Source of the DNA: Ruminococcus sp.
Lineage (GTDB): Bacteria > Bacillota > Clostridia > Oscillospirales > Ruminococcaceae
Length of the DNA: 48,275 nucleotides
Direction of reading: 5' to 3'
NCBI GenBank assembly: GCA_021770655.1
Contig: JAETQO010000039.1
Span: forward strand, 1-48,275
Shown: positions 35,504-44,024 of the stretch, piece after piece
How the letters are laid out: every line of letters starts with the position of its first letter
Position numbering within the stretch: position 1 is the stretch's first letter
Translations under genes and position numbers: made by a program
The notes under the pieces: generated by a model
Told to the model about the DNA's origin: nothing
The model's input: only the letters and a program-made list of their open reading frames with translations
Database searches by the model: none

Positions 35504-35534
35504 AAAGTACGGGCAATTTTGTCCGTACTTTTTG
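35504..35534 (+). terminator. Terminator of the ABC ATPase gene
   Basis: AAGTACGG (35505-35512) pairs with CCGTACTT (35523-35530), followed by TTT and a T-rich tail. Confidence 0.8.
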
Positions 35535-35638
35535 TGTTTACGGGGGAACGAAACCGTTTTCAGTTCTATTACAACAGATTCGGTATCATAACAATAGAAA
35601 CAATATAAGAAAAAAATAGATTCGGAAAGGAAAAAATC

Positions 35639-36886
35639 ATGAATACGAAAAGAATACTTGCGTTTTGTCTGAGCGCTTTGATATGCGCGTCGGCGCTTGG
35701 CGGATGCGGCGACAAGCAGGAAAACACCAAGGTTGAAAGCAATGCCGAGGTTTCATCATCTGAGGCTGAAAAGATGCCGGAGACGGACGAGGAATGGAAT
35801 GCGGCTATGCTGAAGAAAGCTATGGTTTCCTACGGCAACACCTCGATGATGCAAAAAGTCATCAAAAAGGCTCAGTCGGGCGAGGACGTGACTGTGGCGT
35901 ATCTGGGCGGTTCTATTACTGAGGGAATTTCCGCAGGGGCGGACGGCTGTTACGCAAAGCTCACCTACGACTATTTCGCAGAGAAATTCGGTACGGGCGA
36001 CAATGTGAAATACTGCAATGCCGGACTCAGCGGCACGCCGTCAAAGCTTGGCATACTCAGACTTGATAGGGACGTTCTGGCGTCCGATCCGGACATCTGC
36101 TTTATTGAATTTGCTGTAAACGACGGAAACGATCAGGATCATCAGAACGCTTACGAGTCCATTGTCAGAACTTTACTTGAAAAGGACATTACGCCTGTTC
36201 TGCTTTTCTCCGTTACTGCGGAGGATTATTCGGCGCAGGATTATATGAAGCAGATAGGCGAATTTTACGATCTGCCTATGATCTCTTACTGCGACGCGCT
36301 GAGATTTCTTTTTGAGAACAACAGATTGACTTGGGAGGAATTTTCCGACGATCAGTCGCACCCGAACACGGAGGGTCACAAGCTTGTGGCATCTATGGTG
36401 GACTATTACTTCGACACAGTAATGGATATAGAGCCTGAGGGAGAATATGTTATGCCGACGGAAACGGTATTCTCGCCCAGAGAGGTCAACGCTCACATGG
36501 CGGAGGGCGACGTACTTACGCCCGTAAGCCTTGGAAGCTGGACGGAGGGCACGGACATTGCAAGCTTCGGAAAGGGCTGGACGCATGCTGTTGACAGCGG
36601 AAATGAACCTATCGTATTCGAGCTTAATGACAAAAAATTCCTTTATATGATATACAAGGAGGTCAAGCAGGGTAATTACGGCAAACTGCACGTTAAGGTC
36701 ACTGCAAACGGTGAGATCTACGACGAAGCGGATTATGAAGCGGTAAGTCCTTCAGGCTGGGGAAATCCGCAGGTACAGAACATTGCGATGATGCCGGAAC
36801 AGACCGATTTTACTGTGGAAATCTCCATGGCTGAGGGCGACGAGGAAACCGTGGGAGAGATACTCGGCTTCGGATTTACGGAATAG
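35639..36886 (+). CDS. SGNH/GDSL-family esterase lipoprotein
   Basis: 415 residues. Lipoprotein signal (lipobox LGGC, Cys23), an acidic linker to about 80, then an SGNH hydrolase: GGSITEG with the nucleophile Ser (block I), GLSGTPS (Gly), VNDG (Asn, block III) and DQSHPNTEGH with the catalytic Asp and His (block V). The C-terminal ~120 residues form a beta-rich domain. Related enzymes deacetylate polysaccharides such as xylan, which fits the neighbouring GH5 genes, but the substrate is inferred. ATG 35639, with GGAAAGG upstream. Confidence 0.9.
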   Translation: MNTKRILAFCLSALICASALGGCGDKQENTKVESNAEVSSSEAEKMPETDEEWNAAMLKKAMVSYGNTSMMQKVIKKAQSGEDVTVAYLGGSITEGISAGADGCYAKLTYDYFAEKFGTGDNVKYCNAGLSGTPSKLGILRLDRDVLASDPDICFIEFAVNDGNDQDHQNAYESIVRTLLEKDITPVLLFSVTAEDYSAQDYMKQIGEFYDLPMISYCDALRFLFENNRLTWEEFSDDQSHPNTEGHKLVASMVDYYFDTVMDIEPEGEYVMPTETVFSPREVNAHMAEGDVLTPVSLGSWTEGTDIASFGKGWTHAVDSGNEPIVFELNDKKFLYMIYKEVKQGNYGKLHVKVTANGEIYDEADYEAVSPSGWGNPQVQNIAMMPEQTDFTVEISMAEGDEETVGEILGFGFTE

Positions 36887-37015
36887 CGGCGGATTTTCGG
36901 TATCAGAAAACGCCGGCTTTTTCAATGCAGGTTTCGCTTTCTGTGCAAAATGTATATTATGGTATTGTCTATTTGTGCAAAAGGGTAATTTTTTGTACTT
37001 GATACAAGGAAATTC

Positions 37016-37045
37016 TTGACTTGTGTTTTGATTATATGTTATAAT
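37016..37045 (+). promoter_or_regulatory. Promoter and long leader of the dynamin operon
   Basis: TTGACT (37016-37021), 18-bp spacer, extended -10 TGTTATAAT (TATAAT 37040-37045). The leader to 37305 is about 255 nt and holds consecutive hairpins: CCGCTTTTTAGCGG, CTGCCGAAAGGCAG, and TACCGA/TCGGTA. Confidence 0.7.
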
Positions 37046-37305
37046 TATAATAATGGTACAGCGGTAATATTGTTATTATACAATTACTTGTTAGTGTATA
37101 ATTTATTAAGGGCGCCGCTTTTTAGCGGTTCTGCCGAAAGGCAGTAAAATACCGAGAGCATAAGCTTATCGGTATAAGGAACTGTTTTCAGGATACTGTG
37201 CGGAAAGTTCTTGACAATGCCGCACATATCTTTATGGGACGGGTTCCGAAAAATCTGAAATGTACTGCAAAAATCACCTGTAATACTCAGGAACGGAGGC
37301 TTGTG

Positions 37306-39357
37306 ATGAAAAAGCAAATCGATTACGGCAGCTACGCTTCATACAAGGAAACGGTAAAGGGGCTTACTCAAAGCCTGGAAGCACTGCTGGGACTAAGCGA
37401 GGAAATTGCGCTCGTCAATACTGCGGAATCTATCAGGGAAACATTGGAGAAAACTGCCGAAGAGCATTTTGAGGTTGCTATCGTCGGCGAATTCAAGAGG
37501 GGCAAAAGTACCCTTATCAACGCTATGCTGGGACAGGAGGTTCTTCCTGCGGACGTTCTTCCCGCTACTGCCACGCTTAACAGAGTGACCTACAGCGAGG
37601 AGCCCTACGTTCAGGTAGAATACAAGAACGGCAACAGCGAAAGGGTCGATATAAACAAGCTGGAGGACTATGTTACAAAGCTTACCGCCGAATCGGAGGA
37701 AAGAGCCGAGACAGTCAAGGAGGCTACCGTTTACTATGACACCGAGTTCTGCAAGAACAACGTGGATATTATCGATACTCCGGGTCTGAACGACGACGAT
37801 CAGATGACCAACGTCACTCTGTCCATACTGCCGAAGATCGACGCGGCGGTTTTCGTTATAAGCGCAAACTCGCCTTTTTCACAGTTTGAAAAGGAGTTCC
37901 TTGAAAAGAAGATGCTTACTTCCGATGTAGGAAGGATCATCTTTGTCGTAAACTGTTTCGGAACCTTTTCTCAGGCGGACGAAAACAAGATCGTCGAGAC
38001 TGTAAGAGGCAGGATAGGCAAGTATGTAATGGAAAAGGCCAAGAAGGTCATGGGAGAGGATTCCCGTGAATTTGCGGTCTATAAGAGAAAGATCGGCACG
38101 CCGAGAGTTATTGGAGTTTACGCAAAGCAGGCTCTTCTCGCCAAGGAAAACGGCGACGCCGAGGCTCTTGCAAAGAGTAACTTCCCCGAATTTGAAAGCG
38201 CGCTGGAAACAATGCTCACCAAAGAGAGGGGCGTTATCGCGTTACAGATACTTGCAAACAAGATCACAAACTCAGGTACGGAGATACTCCGCTCCGTTGT
38301 TATGCAGGAAAACGCTCTGATGATGGCAAACGACGAATTTATGGAGAAATACGACGAGGCTATCAAGGAGATCGACGAGATAAGAAACAAGAAAAGACAG
38401 GAATTTGTAAAGATAAACGACGCCGCAAATCAGGTCTTCAACGATTTACAGCCTGTGCTTGACAACTACTGGACCAATATCGAACAGACGGCTATGGATG
38501 TTATCGACAACTTCCAGATGTCCTCAGACGACTTCAAGAAAGACCAGCTCAAGATGGTAACGGCTAAGCTCACCGAAAAGATAAAGGAGAGCATCGAGGC
38601 AAGGGCACAGATAATCTGCGAGCAGATACAGAACAACATAAACGTTGCGGTAAGCTGTGAGGCTGAAAGACTTCAGGAATTTGAGGACGAATTCTTCGAG
38701 TCGGTAACAAAGATACAGCAGATGTTCATCATTTCCGACAGAGTTACCAAGAACGGCGGCGTTGTGGACAAGATCATCGGCGTTGCTATCGGTTCCTACG
38801 GCGTGGGCGGACTTTTCCTCGGCTTCAGAGAGTCGGGCGTAAAGGGCGCGCTCCTCGGCGGAGCGACCGGTTTTGCAGGTTTCTACGCTACATATTACAC
38901 CGCTTTCTTCTTTGCGGGATTCCTTGGTATCACGGCTACTCTTCCCGTTACCTTATGCCTTATGGCTCTTGCGGGAATCGCCGGTACTTTTTCTTCAAAT
39001 TTTGCGGTAGATAAGATACTTGTTAAAGAAAGGATCGACAAGTATAAATCCAATTTCAAGACCCAGGTCAGAAAGCAGTTCCACGAAATGAAGCTGAACA
39101 ACGACTTTACCGAAACGGTCCGCCGCCAGGTATTCTCGGCTTTCGAGGGACTTAAAGGCAAGATCGAAAACGAAACGGAGATCATTCTACGCGACACTCA
39201 GGAAACTCTTGATAATCTTAACGACCTTAAAACCGAAAAGAGCAACATTTCCCAGAAGGAAATGGAGCGCTTACACGACATTGCGGAAAACGCAAGCGCT
39301 ATAGTTCAGGTCGCTTATCAGGTAAGAAGAGTTCTTACGGAGGCTATGGAAAGCTAG
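37306..39357 (+). CDS. Bacterial dynamin-like GTPase with membrane hairpin
   Basis: 683 residues. Large GTPase of the dynamin family: P-loop GEFKRGKST (61-69), switch Thr in PATATLNRVTY, G3 motif DTPGLND near 160, then a long helical region. A hydrophobic stretch (about 525-605: GVGGLFLGF ... AGFLGITATLPVTLCLMALAGIAGTF) would serve as the membrane paddle. A coiled-coil tail follows. Such proteins tubulate, fuse or protect membranes. ATG 37306 with CGGAGG 6 nt upstream; the frame is open to 37198 but lacks a ribosome site. First gene of a three-gene operon; the next starts 44 nt later. Confidence 0.92.
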   Translation: MKKQIDYGSYASYKETVKGLTQSLEALLGLSEEIALVNTAESIRETLEKTAEEHFEVAIVGEFKRGKSTLINAMLGQEVLPADVLPATATLNRVTYSEEPYVQVEYKNGNSERVDINKLEDYVTKLTAESEERAETVKEATVYYDTEFCKNNVDIIDTPGLNDDDQMTNVTLSILPKIDAAVFVISANSPFSQFEKEFLEKKMLTSDVGRIIFVVNCFGTFSQADENKIVETVRGRIGKYVMEKAKKVMGEDSREFAVYKRKIGTPRVIGVYAKQALLAKENGDAEALAKSNFPEFESALETMLTKERGVIALQILANKITNSGTEILRSVVMQENALMMANDEFMEKYDEAIKEIDEIRNKKRQEFVKINDAANQVFNDLQPVLDNYWTNIEQTAMDVIDNFQMSSDDFKKDQLKMVTAKLTEKIKESIEARAQIICEQIQNNINVAVSCEAERLQEFEDEFFESVTKIQQMFIISDRVTKNGGVVDKIIGVAIGSYGVGGLFLGFRESGVKGALLGGATGFAGFYATYYTAFFFAGFLGITATLPVTLCLMALAGIAGTFSSNFAVDKILVKERIDKYKSNFKTQVRKQFHEMKLNNDFTETVRRQVFSAFEGLKGKIENETEIILRDTQETLDNLNDLKTEKSNISQKEMERLHDIAENASAIVQVAYQVRRVLTEAMES

Positions 39358-39401
39358 GGCGCGGCTTTAAAAATCATTAAGATAATCAGGGAGGAAAGGT
39401 C

Positions 39402-40391
39402 ATGAGTGGAATAACAACGGAAAGAGAAAATCCGCTACTTCAGATCGACACGAACTTCCGCACATATTTAAACGCTTATACAAGAAGTTATCAGAATCAT
39501 ATTGTGGACGGCGTACTGGACTATGCTTTCGAGTCTGATTTTGCGGTCCGGCAGAAAATAATGGGACTGAGCGGCTGGGGAAAGCTTTTCAAGGCGGCCG
39601 GCTCTCAGGACGTTTCCGCCGAGGCAAAGCATTTGTTTTTGAAATGCAACCAGGTGGGACCGCTTAAATATCCGGATATATATGATATTGTGAAAAAATG
39701 CAGTGAACGGCTTGAATTGGTAGTGCCTATAGTCTTTATCAGAGAGGATATGGACAGAGCGCTCATCTATTCCATTGCAAGCGACATCATCGATCCCTGC
39801 ATTGTTATTTCAAAACAGCTTGTGGATATGTGCCACAGCGACGAGCTTATGTTTCTCATCGGCTGTGAGTGCGGAAGGATACAGAATAATCACTGCGCCT
39901 ACAACATGGCGTTCACGTATTTGAACTACAACAAATTTGTTTTCAGACCCGTTGAAAAATCCTACAAACAGACGGTGAGCAAACAGCTTTTCGCCGCACT
40001 GGTACAGTGGGTCAAATATGCTGATATTACCGCCAACAGAGCGGGTATCATCTGTCTTGACAAGCCGGGAATGTATACAAAGATACTTTCGGGGCTTTAC
40101 GCTAAGGGTTACATTGACTTTTACGGCAGACAGCAGAAGGATATTGACGCCGAAGAGCTTATATCCCAAGCGGCGCAGGTACACGCTGTGGCATCAAGAA
40201 ATCTCAGGACCGAAAGCGGTCTGAGCGACATCGAGAGGCTTATTATCGCCGCCAACGAATTTCTTTACTGCAGTACGCTGTATGAGTGGCGCAAGGATAC
40301 GGACAGTTCGGACAGACATCTTGTTTCGGGACAGATATGCGACGTGCGAAGCAGTGTGATCATCGGAAACGGAGGGCAGATTGGTGGGTAA
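39402..40391 (+). CDS. M48-like protein with degenerate zinc site
   Basis: 329 residues, no signal peptide or clear membrane segment. The region SDELMFLIGCECGRIQNNH (about 146-164) aligns with the M48 peptidase zinc helix (ELxFVLGHELGHIxxGH), but both zinc-binding His of HExxH are changed: Cys155-Glu156-x-x-Arg159. Further on, ADITANRAGIIC resembles the M48 third-ligand segment (SADRAGLLC) with Asn for Asp. It is therefore probably an inactive pseudopeptidase used for binding. Start ATG with GGAGGAAAGG upstream. It lies between two dynamin-like GTPases and overlaps the second by 8 bp, so the three probably form one complex. The M48 relationship is my reading of motifs, not a database match. 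Confidence 0.75.
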   Translation: MSGITTERENPLLQIDTNFRTYLNAYTRSYQNHIVDGVLDYAFESDFAVRQKIMGLSGWGKLFKAAGSQDVSAEAKHLFLKCNQVGPLKYPDIYDIVKKCSERLELVVPIVFIREDMDRALIYSIASDIIDPCIVISKQLVDMCHSDELMFLIGCECGRIQNNHCAYNMAFTYLNYNKFVFRPVEKSYKQTVSKQLFAALVQWVKYADITANRAGIICLDKPGMYTKILSGLYAKGYIDFYGRQQKDIDAEELISQAAQVHAVASRNLRTESGLSDIERLIIAANEFLYCSTLYEWRKDTDSSDRHLVSGQICDVRSSVIIGNGGQIGG

Positions 40392-42156
40392 CGTTAATAT
40401 AAAAACCGCCGAAGAGGATATTGCGGCTGTCCGCGCCAAGATGAACGCCTTTATGGACGATGAAAAGATCGCGAAAATGCTTGGCAAGGACTTTATCTCA
40501 GAACTGAAAGACTGGGATAATCTTATTGAGAAAAAAAGTGAAGAGCCGTTTACGCTTGTTATCCTCGGAGAATTCAAGAGGGGCAAAAGCACCATTATAA
40601 ACGCTCTTCTGGGCAAGGAGCTTGCGCCTATAAACGTAACTCCCGAGACCTACACCATAAACGAGATCTCCTTCGGTCACACGCAGTATGTGGAGGCTAT
40701 TCTGGAAAACGGACAGAGGATACCTCTTACGCTGGAGGACATAACGAGGGAAAAGCTGGAACAGAGAATGAAGCTGTTCCCTGCTAACATCAGCTATGTT
40801 CAGATAAAGGACAATTCACCTATTCTGAAAGAGATAAGAATCGTGGACACACCGGGACTTTCGGATCTGGAGTCGCTGGACAAACAGGTCATGGATTACA
40901 TTGTCAATGCGGACGCTATTATGTACGCCGCGTCATGCCTGCTCCCATTTTCCGAGACGGAGCAGATATTCTTGGCGAGCCACGTTCAGCCTCAGCGTTT
41001 CGGCATGCTGTATATTCTCGTTAACATGATAGACGCTATGAATTCTCAGAGGGACGCGGACAAGATACTAAGGAGAGTAAGGAACATATCAGAGAGGATA
41101 GTTCCTAACGCTATTGTTTACGGTATAAGCGCATCAGACGAGCTGAGCAGAAAGCTTGACCGTGAGAGACCCGCCGACAAGGGAACGAGAGAGTTCTATG
41201 AGACACAGTTCTTCCAGTTTGAGCTTTCTTTACAGAGAGACATTATCATGCAAAAGGACGTTATACGCTCAAAAAGAGTGCTTACCATGCTGGGACAGAT
41301 GTGCACGGAAACTGCGACGAAGCTTGGTATCATTAGCGACATGGCGGAGCTTGACAAGCAAAAGCTTGACGACAGGGCGAAGGAATTCGAGGAGCAATGC
41401 GAAAAGCTTTCTCAGGCGCTGGAGGAGAAAAAACCTGCTTTGCATCTTTCTATATTGGAAATGCAGCAGGAGGCGGAGACGTGGATGTACGAATTTTTCT
41501 CCAAGCTGAGAGCGAGTATTCTCGAATGCCGCAAAAAGGACGAAAACGGCAACGATATTTACAGTCCTGAGGACATAGAGAAATACTTCTATTCTTTCCT
41601 TATGGAAAAGGTGGGAGAGGCTTACAGAAACTGTATTGAAAGTCACCGAGACAGGATAGCGGATATTGTGGAAAGCACCAGCAGAGAGCTTGCAAGCGCG
41701 CTTGGAATCGACGACCTTTCAAAGGCGGTCAAGGCGCCGTCGGTAGAGAGAATAATGATGTCCCTTAACAAGAACGTTACACGTTCGGTCATGGGCGTAA
41801 AGCTGTTCGGCACAAGCGAGACTTTCCCGCCCGCAACCATGTCGGTTTTCAGCCTGATACTGAAAAAGAAAAAGCAGACGGACGTTATCGACATTGCGCT
41901 TGAAAACTACGACGATATAAGAAGCAACATTGTCAAGGACATAAAGACCGTATATCAGGATCTGGAAACAAAGGCGATCTCACGGCTCGACAGTTTGTAT
42001 CAATATCAGGTGGAAATGGGCAGAGAGGCGCTTGTTCAGGCACAACAGCTTATGACCGATTACGACAACGACGAAATAAGAGAGACGCTGGCGCAGGCAA
42101 AGGAGATGCTTGCCGAGCCGGTTAAAATTCTCGAATGGTATGACAGCAACTCTTAA
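40384..42156 (+). CDS. Second bacterial dynamin-like GTPase
   Basis: 590 residues. P-loop GEFKRGKST (62-70, identical to that of the first dynamin), PETYTINEI switch region, DTPGLSDLESLD G3 motif, and VNMIDAM as a likely G4. The C-terminal half is helical (coiled-coil-like ELDKQKLDDRAKEFEEQCEK and later segments), with no clear transmembrane hairpin, unlike the first copy. I take GTG 40384 (GGAGG 8 nt upstream); TTG 40381 is the alternative. It overlaps the M48-like gene, so it is translationally coupled. Paired dynamins with one membrane-inserting and one soluble partner are known in bacteria and include anti-phage modules. Confidence 0.92.
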   Translation: MGNVNIKTAEEDIAAVRAKMNAFMDDEKIAKMLGKDFISELKDWDNLIEKKSEEPFTLVILGEFKRGKSTIINALLGKELAPINVTPETYTINEISFGHTQYVEAILENGQRIPLTLEDITREKLEQRMKLFPANISYVQIKDNSPILKEIRIVDTPGLSDLESLDKQVMDYIVNADAIMYAASCLLPFSETEQIFLASHVQPQRFGMLYILVNMIDAMNSQRDADKILRRVRNISERIVPNAIVYGISASDELSRKLDRERPADKGTREFYETQFFQFELSLQRDIIMQKDVIRSKRVLTMLGQMCTETATKLGIISDMAELDKQKLDDRAKEFEEQCEKLSQALEEKKPALHLSILEMQQEAETWMYEFFSKLRASILECRKKDENGNDIYSPEDIEKYFYSFLMEKVGEAYRNCIESHRDRIADIVESTSRELASALGIDDLSKAVKAPSVERIMMSLNKNVTRSVMGVKLFGTSETFPPATMSVFSLILKKKKQTDVIDIALENYDDIRSNIVKDIKTVYQDLETKAISRLDSLYQYQVEMGREALVQAQQLMTDYDNDEIRETLAQAKEMLAEPVKILEWYDSNS

Positions 42157-42162
42157 AATTCA

Positions 42163-42236
42163 AGGAAACTTTGCATAAATTATGCAAAGTTTCCTACAAT
42201 TCCGCAGGGGTGACGAAAGCTTTCCTGCGGTTTTTT
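42163..42236 (+). terminator. Palindrome plus terminator after the dynamin operon
   Basis: A perfect palindrome GGAAACTTTGCATAA ... TTATGCAAAGTTTCC (42164-42194) is followed by CCGCAGG (42202-42208) and CCTGCGG (42224-42230) with TTTTTT. The second hairpin is a textbook terminator. Confidence 0.9.
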
Positions 42237-42280
42237 ATCGCATACCAACAAAGACGATAATAAAAAATAACATAATATTA

Positions 42281-42309
42281 TTGAAATATTTAATTTTTTG
42301 TGATATAAT
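42281..42309 (+). promoter_or_regulatory. Promoter of the GH5-like lipoprotein gene
   Basis: TTGAAA (42281-42286), 17-bp spacer, TATAAT (42304-42309). It is separated from the start codon by a complete E2 element, giving a leader of about 250 nt. Confidence 0.7.
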
Positions 42310-42369
42310 TAACATGATGTATATAATGCCGCTGTTTGCGCAGGGCAGAAACAATACGGCTTGATGCAA

Positions 42370-42547
42370 TTAAGGCAGCACCGCACAACTACCGCCTAAC
42401 GGCTTTGTGTACGTCTAACTTGCCAATTTTCCGTTACCTTGCAAAGAAACTCCTTGAAAGGCACAAGTATTCCTGCGTCGTTTCTATACAATCTAACGAA
42501 AAATTTTCTGCGTTATCCGCACACAATAGTTGTGCGGTGCTGCCTTA
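42370..42547. repeat. Complete E2 MITE-like element (178 bp)
   Basis: TTAAGGCAGCACCGCACAAC at one end and GTTGTGCGGTGCTGCCTTAA at the other form perfect terminal inverted repeats. The core is shared with the copies at 12805, 18357 and 45843. There is no open frame of note and no transposase. It lies between the promoter and ribosome site of the next gene. Confidence 0.92.
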
Positions 42548-42565
42548 AAAGAAAGGAAAATTATT

Positions 42566-43786
42566 ATGAAAGTAAAAAAATGGCTGGCTTCGTCGCTTGC
42601 TGTGCTGATGATGATCTCAGTTGCGGGATGCGGCGACTCCTCAAGCAGTTCCCGAACCGATTCTTCTTCAAAGGCTTCGGGCGGGGAAAGCTCTTACACA
42701 CCTGTAGTCCCTGAGGCGGCTATGCCGGAAAAGGACTTTGAGACTACTACGGACGGCTCCGCAAGGATCACTGTTGACGGCACTAAGTTTATGGTCGGCG
42801 ACAAGGAGCTTTGGTTCAACGGTGTAAATGCTCCCTGGGACAAGTGGAACGATTTCGGCGGCGAATTCAATTTTGAATTCTGGCAGGATCATTTTTCAAA
42901 ACTTCACGATTCAGGCGCAAACGCCGCAAGAATCTGGGTAGTTTGCAACGGCGATGTGGGAATGATAATTTCCGCCGACGGAACATTCGACGGCGCTACT
43001 ACGGCACACTGGGAAGATCTGGACAATCTGTTCTACCTTGCCGAGCAGTATCAGATCTACATAATGGCTACGGTTCAATCCTTTGACAACTTCAAGAACA
43101 CAAACCAGACCTATGAGGCGTGGAGGACGCTTATTCAGGACAGCGACAAGACCGACAGATTTATTGACAACTACCTTGTTCCGTTCGTAAAAAGATACGG
43201 AAAGAGCGATTATTTCTGGTCTGTGGATCTGTGCAACGAGCCTGATTGGGTAGTTGAGAACGACGAATGCGGAAAGCTTGACTGGTTATATCTTGAGCAG
43301 TACTACGCCAAAGCGGCGGCGGCTATTCATGAAAATTCAGACGTACTTGTAACGGTCGGTCTTGGTATGATAAAATACAATTCCGACCAACAGCAGGGAA
43401 ACAAGATCTCCGACGCTGAACTTCAAAGCGTAATGAGCGGCGACAAGTATGACAAGAGCCTTGCTTATGTGGACTTCTACTCTACCCACTGGTATACATG
43501 GATGCAGGGTATGTGGGGGTATCCGTTCGGCGAGTCGCCCACAGATTTCGGTCTTGACGGCACAAAGCCAAGCGTGATCGGCGAAAGCCCCGCTGTTGCC
43601 GAAGATTCAAGCTTTGACATAGTTTCCGCTTATGAGGACGCTTACAACAACGGCTGGAACGGAGTTTTCGCTTGGAAATCCAGCGGACAGAACGACAAAT
43701 GCGGACTGTGGCCCGACATTAAGCCTGCTATCGACAATATGTACGGAATTTGTCCTGATAAGATATTCCCTAACGGAAAGAAATAA
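42566..43786 (+). CDS. Clan-A glycoside hydrolase lipoprotein (GH5-like)
   Basis: 406 residues. Lipoprotein signal (lipobox VAGC, Cys22), a Ser-rich linker to about 55, then a barrel domain: LWFNGVNAPWDKW, ANAARIWVVCNGDVG, DLCNEPDW with the acid/base Glu225, STHWYTWMQGMWG, and VIGESPAVAED with the nucleophile Glu340. The NEP and GES motifs fit GH5 endoglucanase or mannanase enzymes; the subfamily cannot be fixed. ATG 42566 with GAAAGGA 7 nt upstream; the frame extends back into the E2 element. The enzyme is expected on the outer face of the membrane, degrading plant beta-glycans. Confidence 0.9.
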   Translation: MKVKKWLASSLAVLMMISVAGCGDSSSSSRTDSSSKASGGESSYTPVVPEAAMPEKDFETTTDGSARITVDGTKFMVGDKELWFNGVNAPWDKWNDFGGEFNFEFWQDHFSKLHDSGANAARIWVVCNGDVGMIISADGTFDGATTAHWEDLDNLFYLAEQYQIYIMATVQSFDNFKNTNQTYEAWRTLIQDSDKTDRFIDNYLVPFVKRYGKSDYFWSVDLCNEPDWVVENDECGKLDWLYLEQYYAKAAAAIHENSDVLVTVGLGMIKYNSDQQQGNKISDAELQSVMSGDKYDKSLAYVDFYSTHWYTWMQGMWGYPFGESPTDFGLDGTKPSVIGESPAVAEDSSFDIVSAYEDAYNNGWNGVFAWKSSGQNDKCGLWPDIKPAIDNMYGICPDKIFPNGKK

Positions 43787-43793
43787 TATATTA

Positions 43794-43828
43794 CAGCGAA
43801 CGGAAAAAATTCTGTTCGCTGTTTTTTC
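43794..43828 (+). terminator. Terminator of the GH5-like lipoprotein gene
   Basis: CAGCGAAC pairs with GTTCGCTG (43814-43821), followed by TTTTTT. Confidence 0.9.
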
Positions 43829-43870
43829 GTCATTATGTGCAAATTTTTTGTTAAGAATTTGTGTAATATG

Positions 43871-43899
43871 TTGACTCGTGCGATTTAAAGTGTTATAAT
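43871..43899 (+). promoter_or_regulatory. Promoter of the antiporter gene
   Basis: TTGACT (43871-43876), 17-bp spacer, TATAAT (43894-43899). Confidence 0.75.
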
Positions 43900-43918
43900 A
43901 ATTATCGGTAAATCAAAG

Positions 43919-43956
43919 ACGATTTGCAGAAGTAATTCTGCGGATCGTTATTTTTT
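43919..43956 (+). terminator. Leader terminator (attenuator) before the antiporter gene
   Basis: ACGAT and GCAGAA pair with TTCTGC and ATCGT around a GTAA loop, followed by TATTTTTT. It starts only about 13 nt after the predicted transcript start, so it would stop transcription before the gene unless overcome. A second hairpin-prone stretch (GGCATTTCGCC, 43957-43967) follows. Confidence 0.7.
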
Positions 43957-44024
43957 GGCATTTCGCCGAATATAATGTTCTGGCAAAATGCTGAATTCTG
44001 GTATCGGGAAAGGTTGAATGGATC

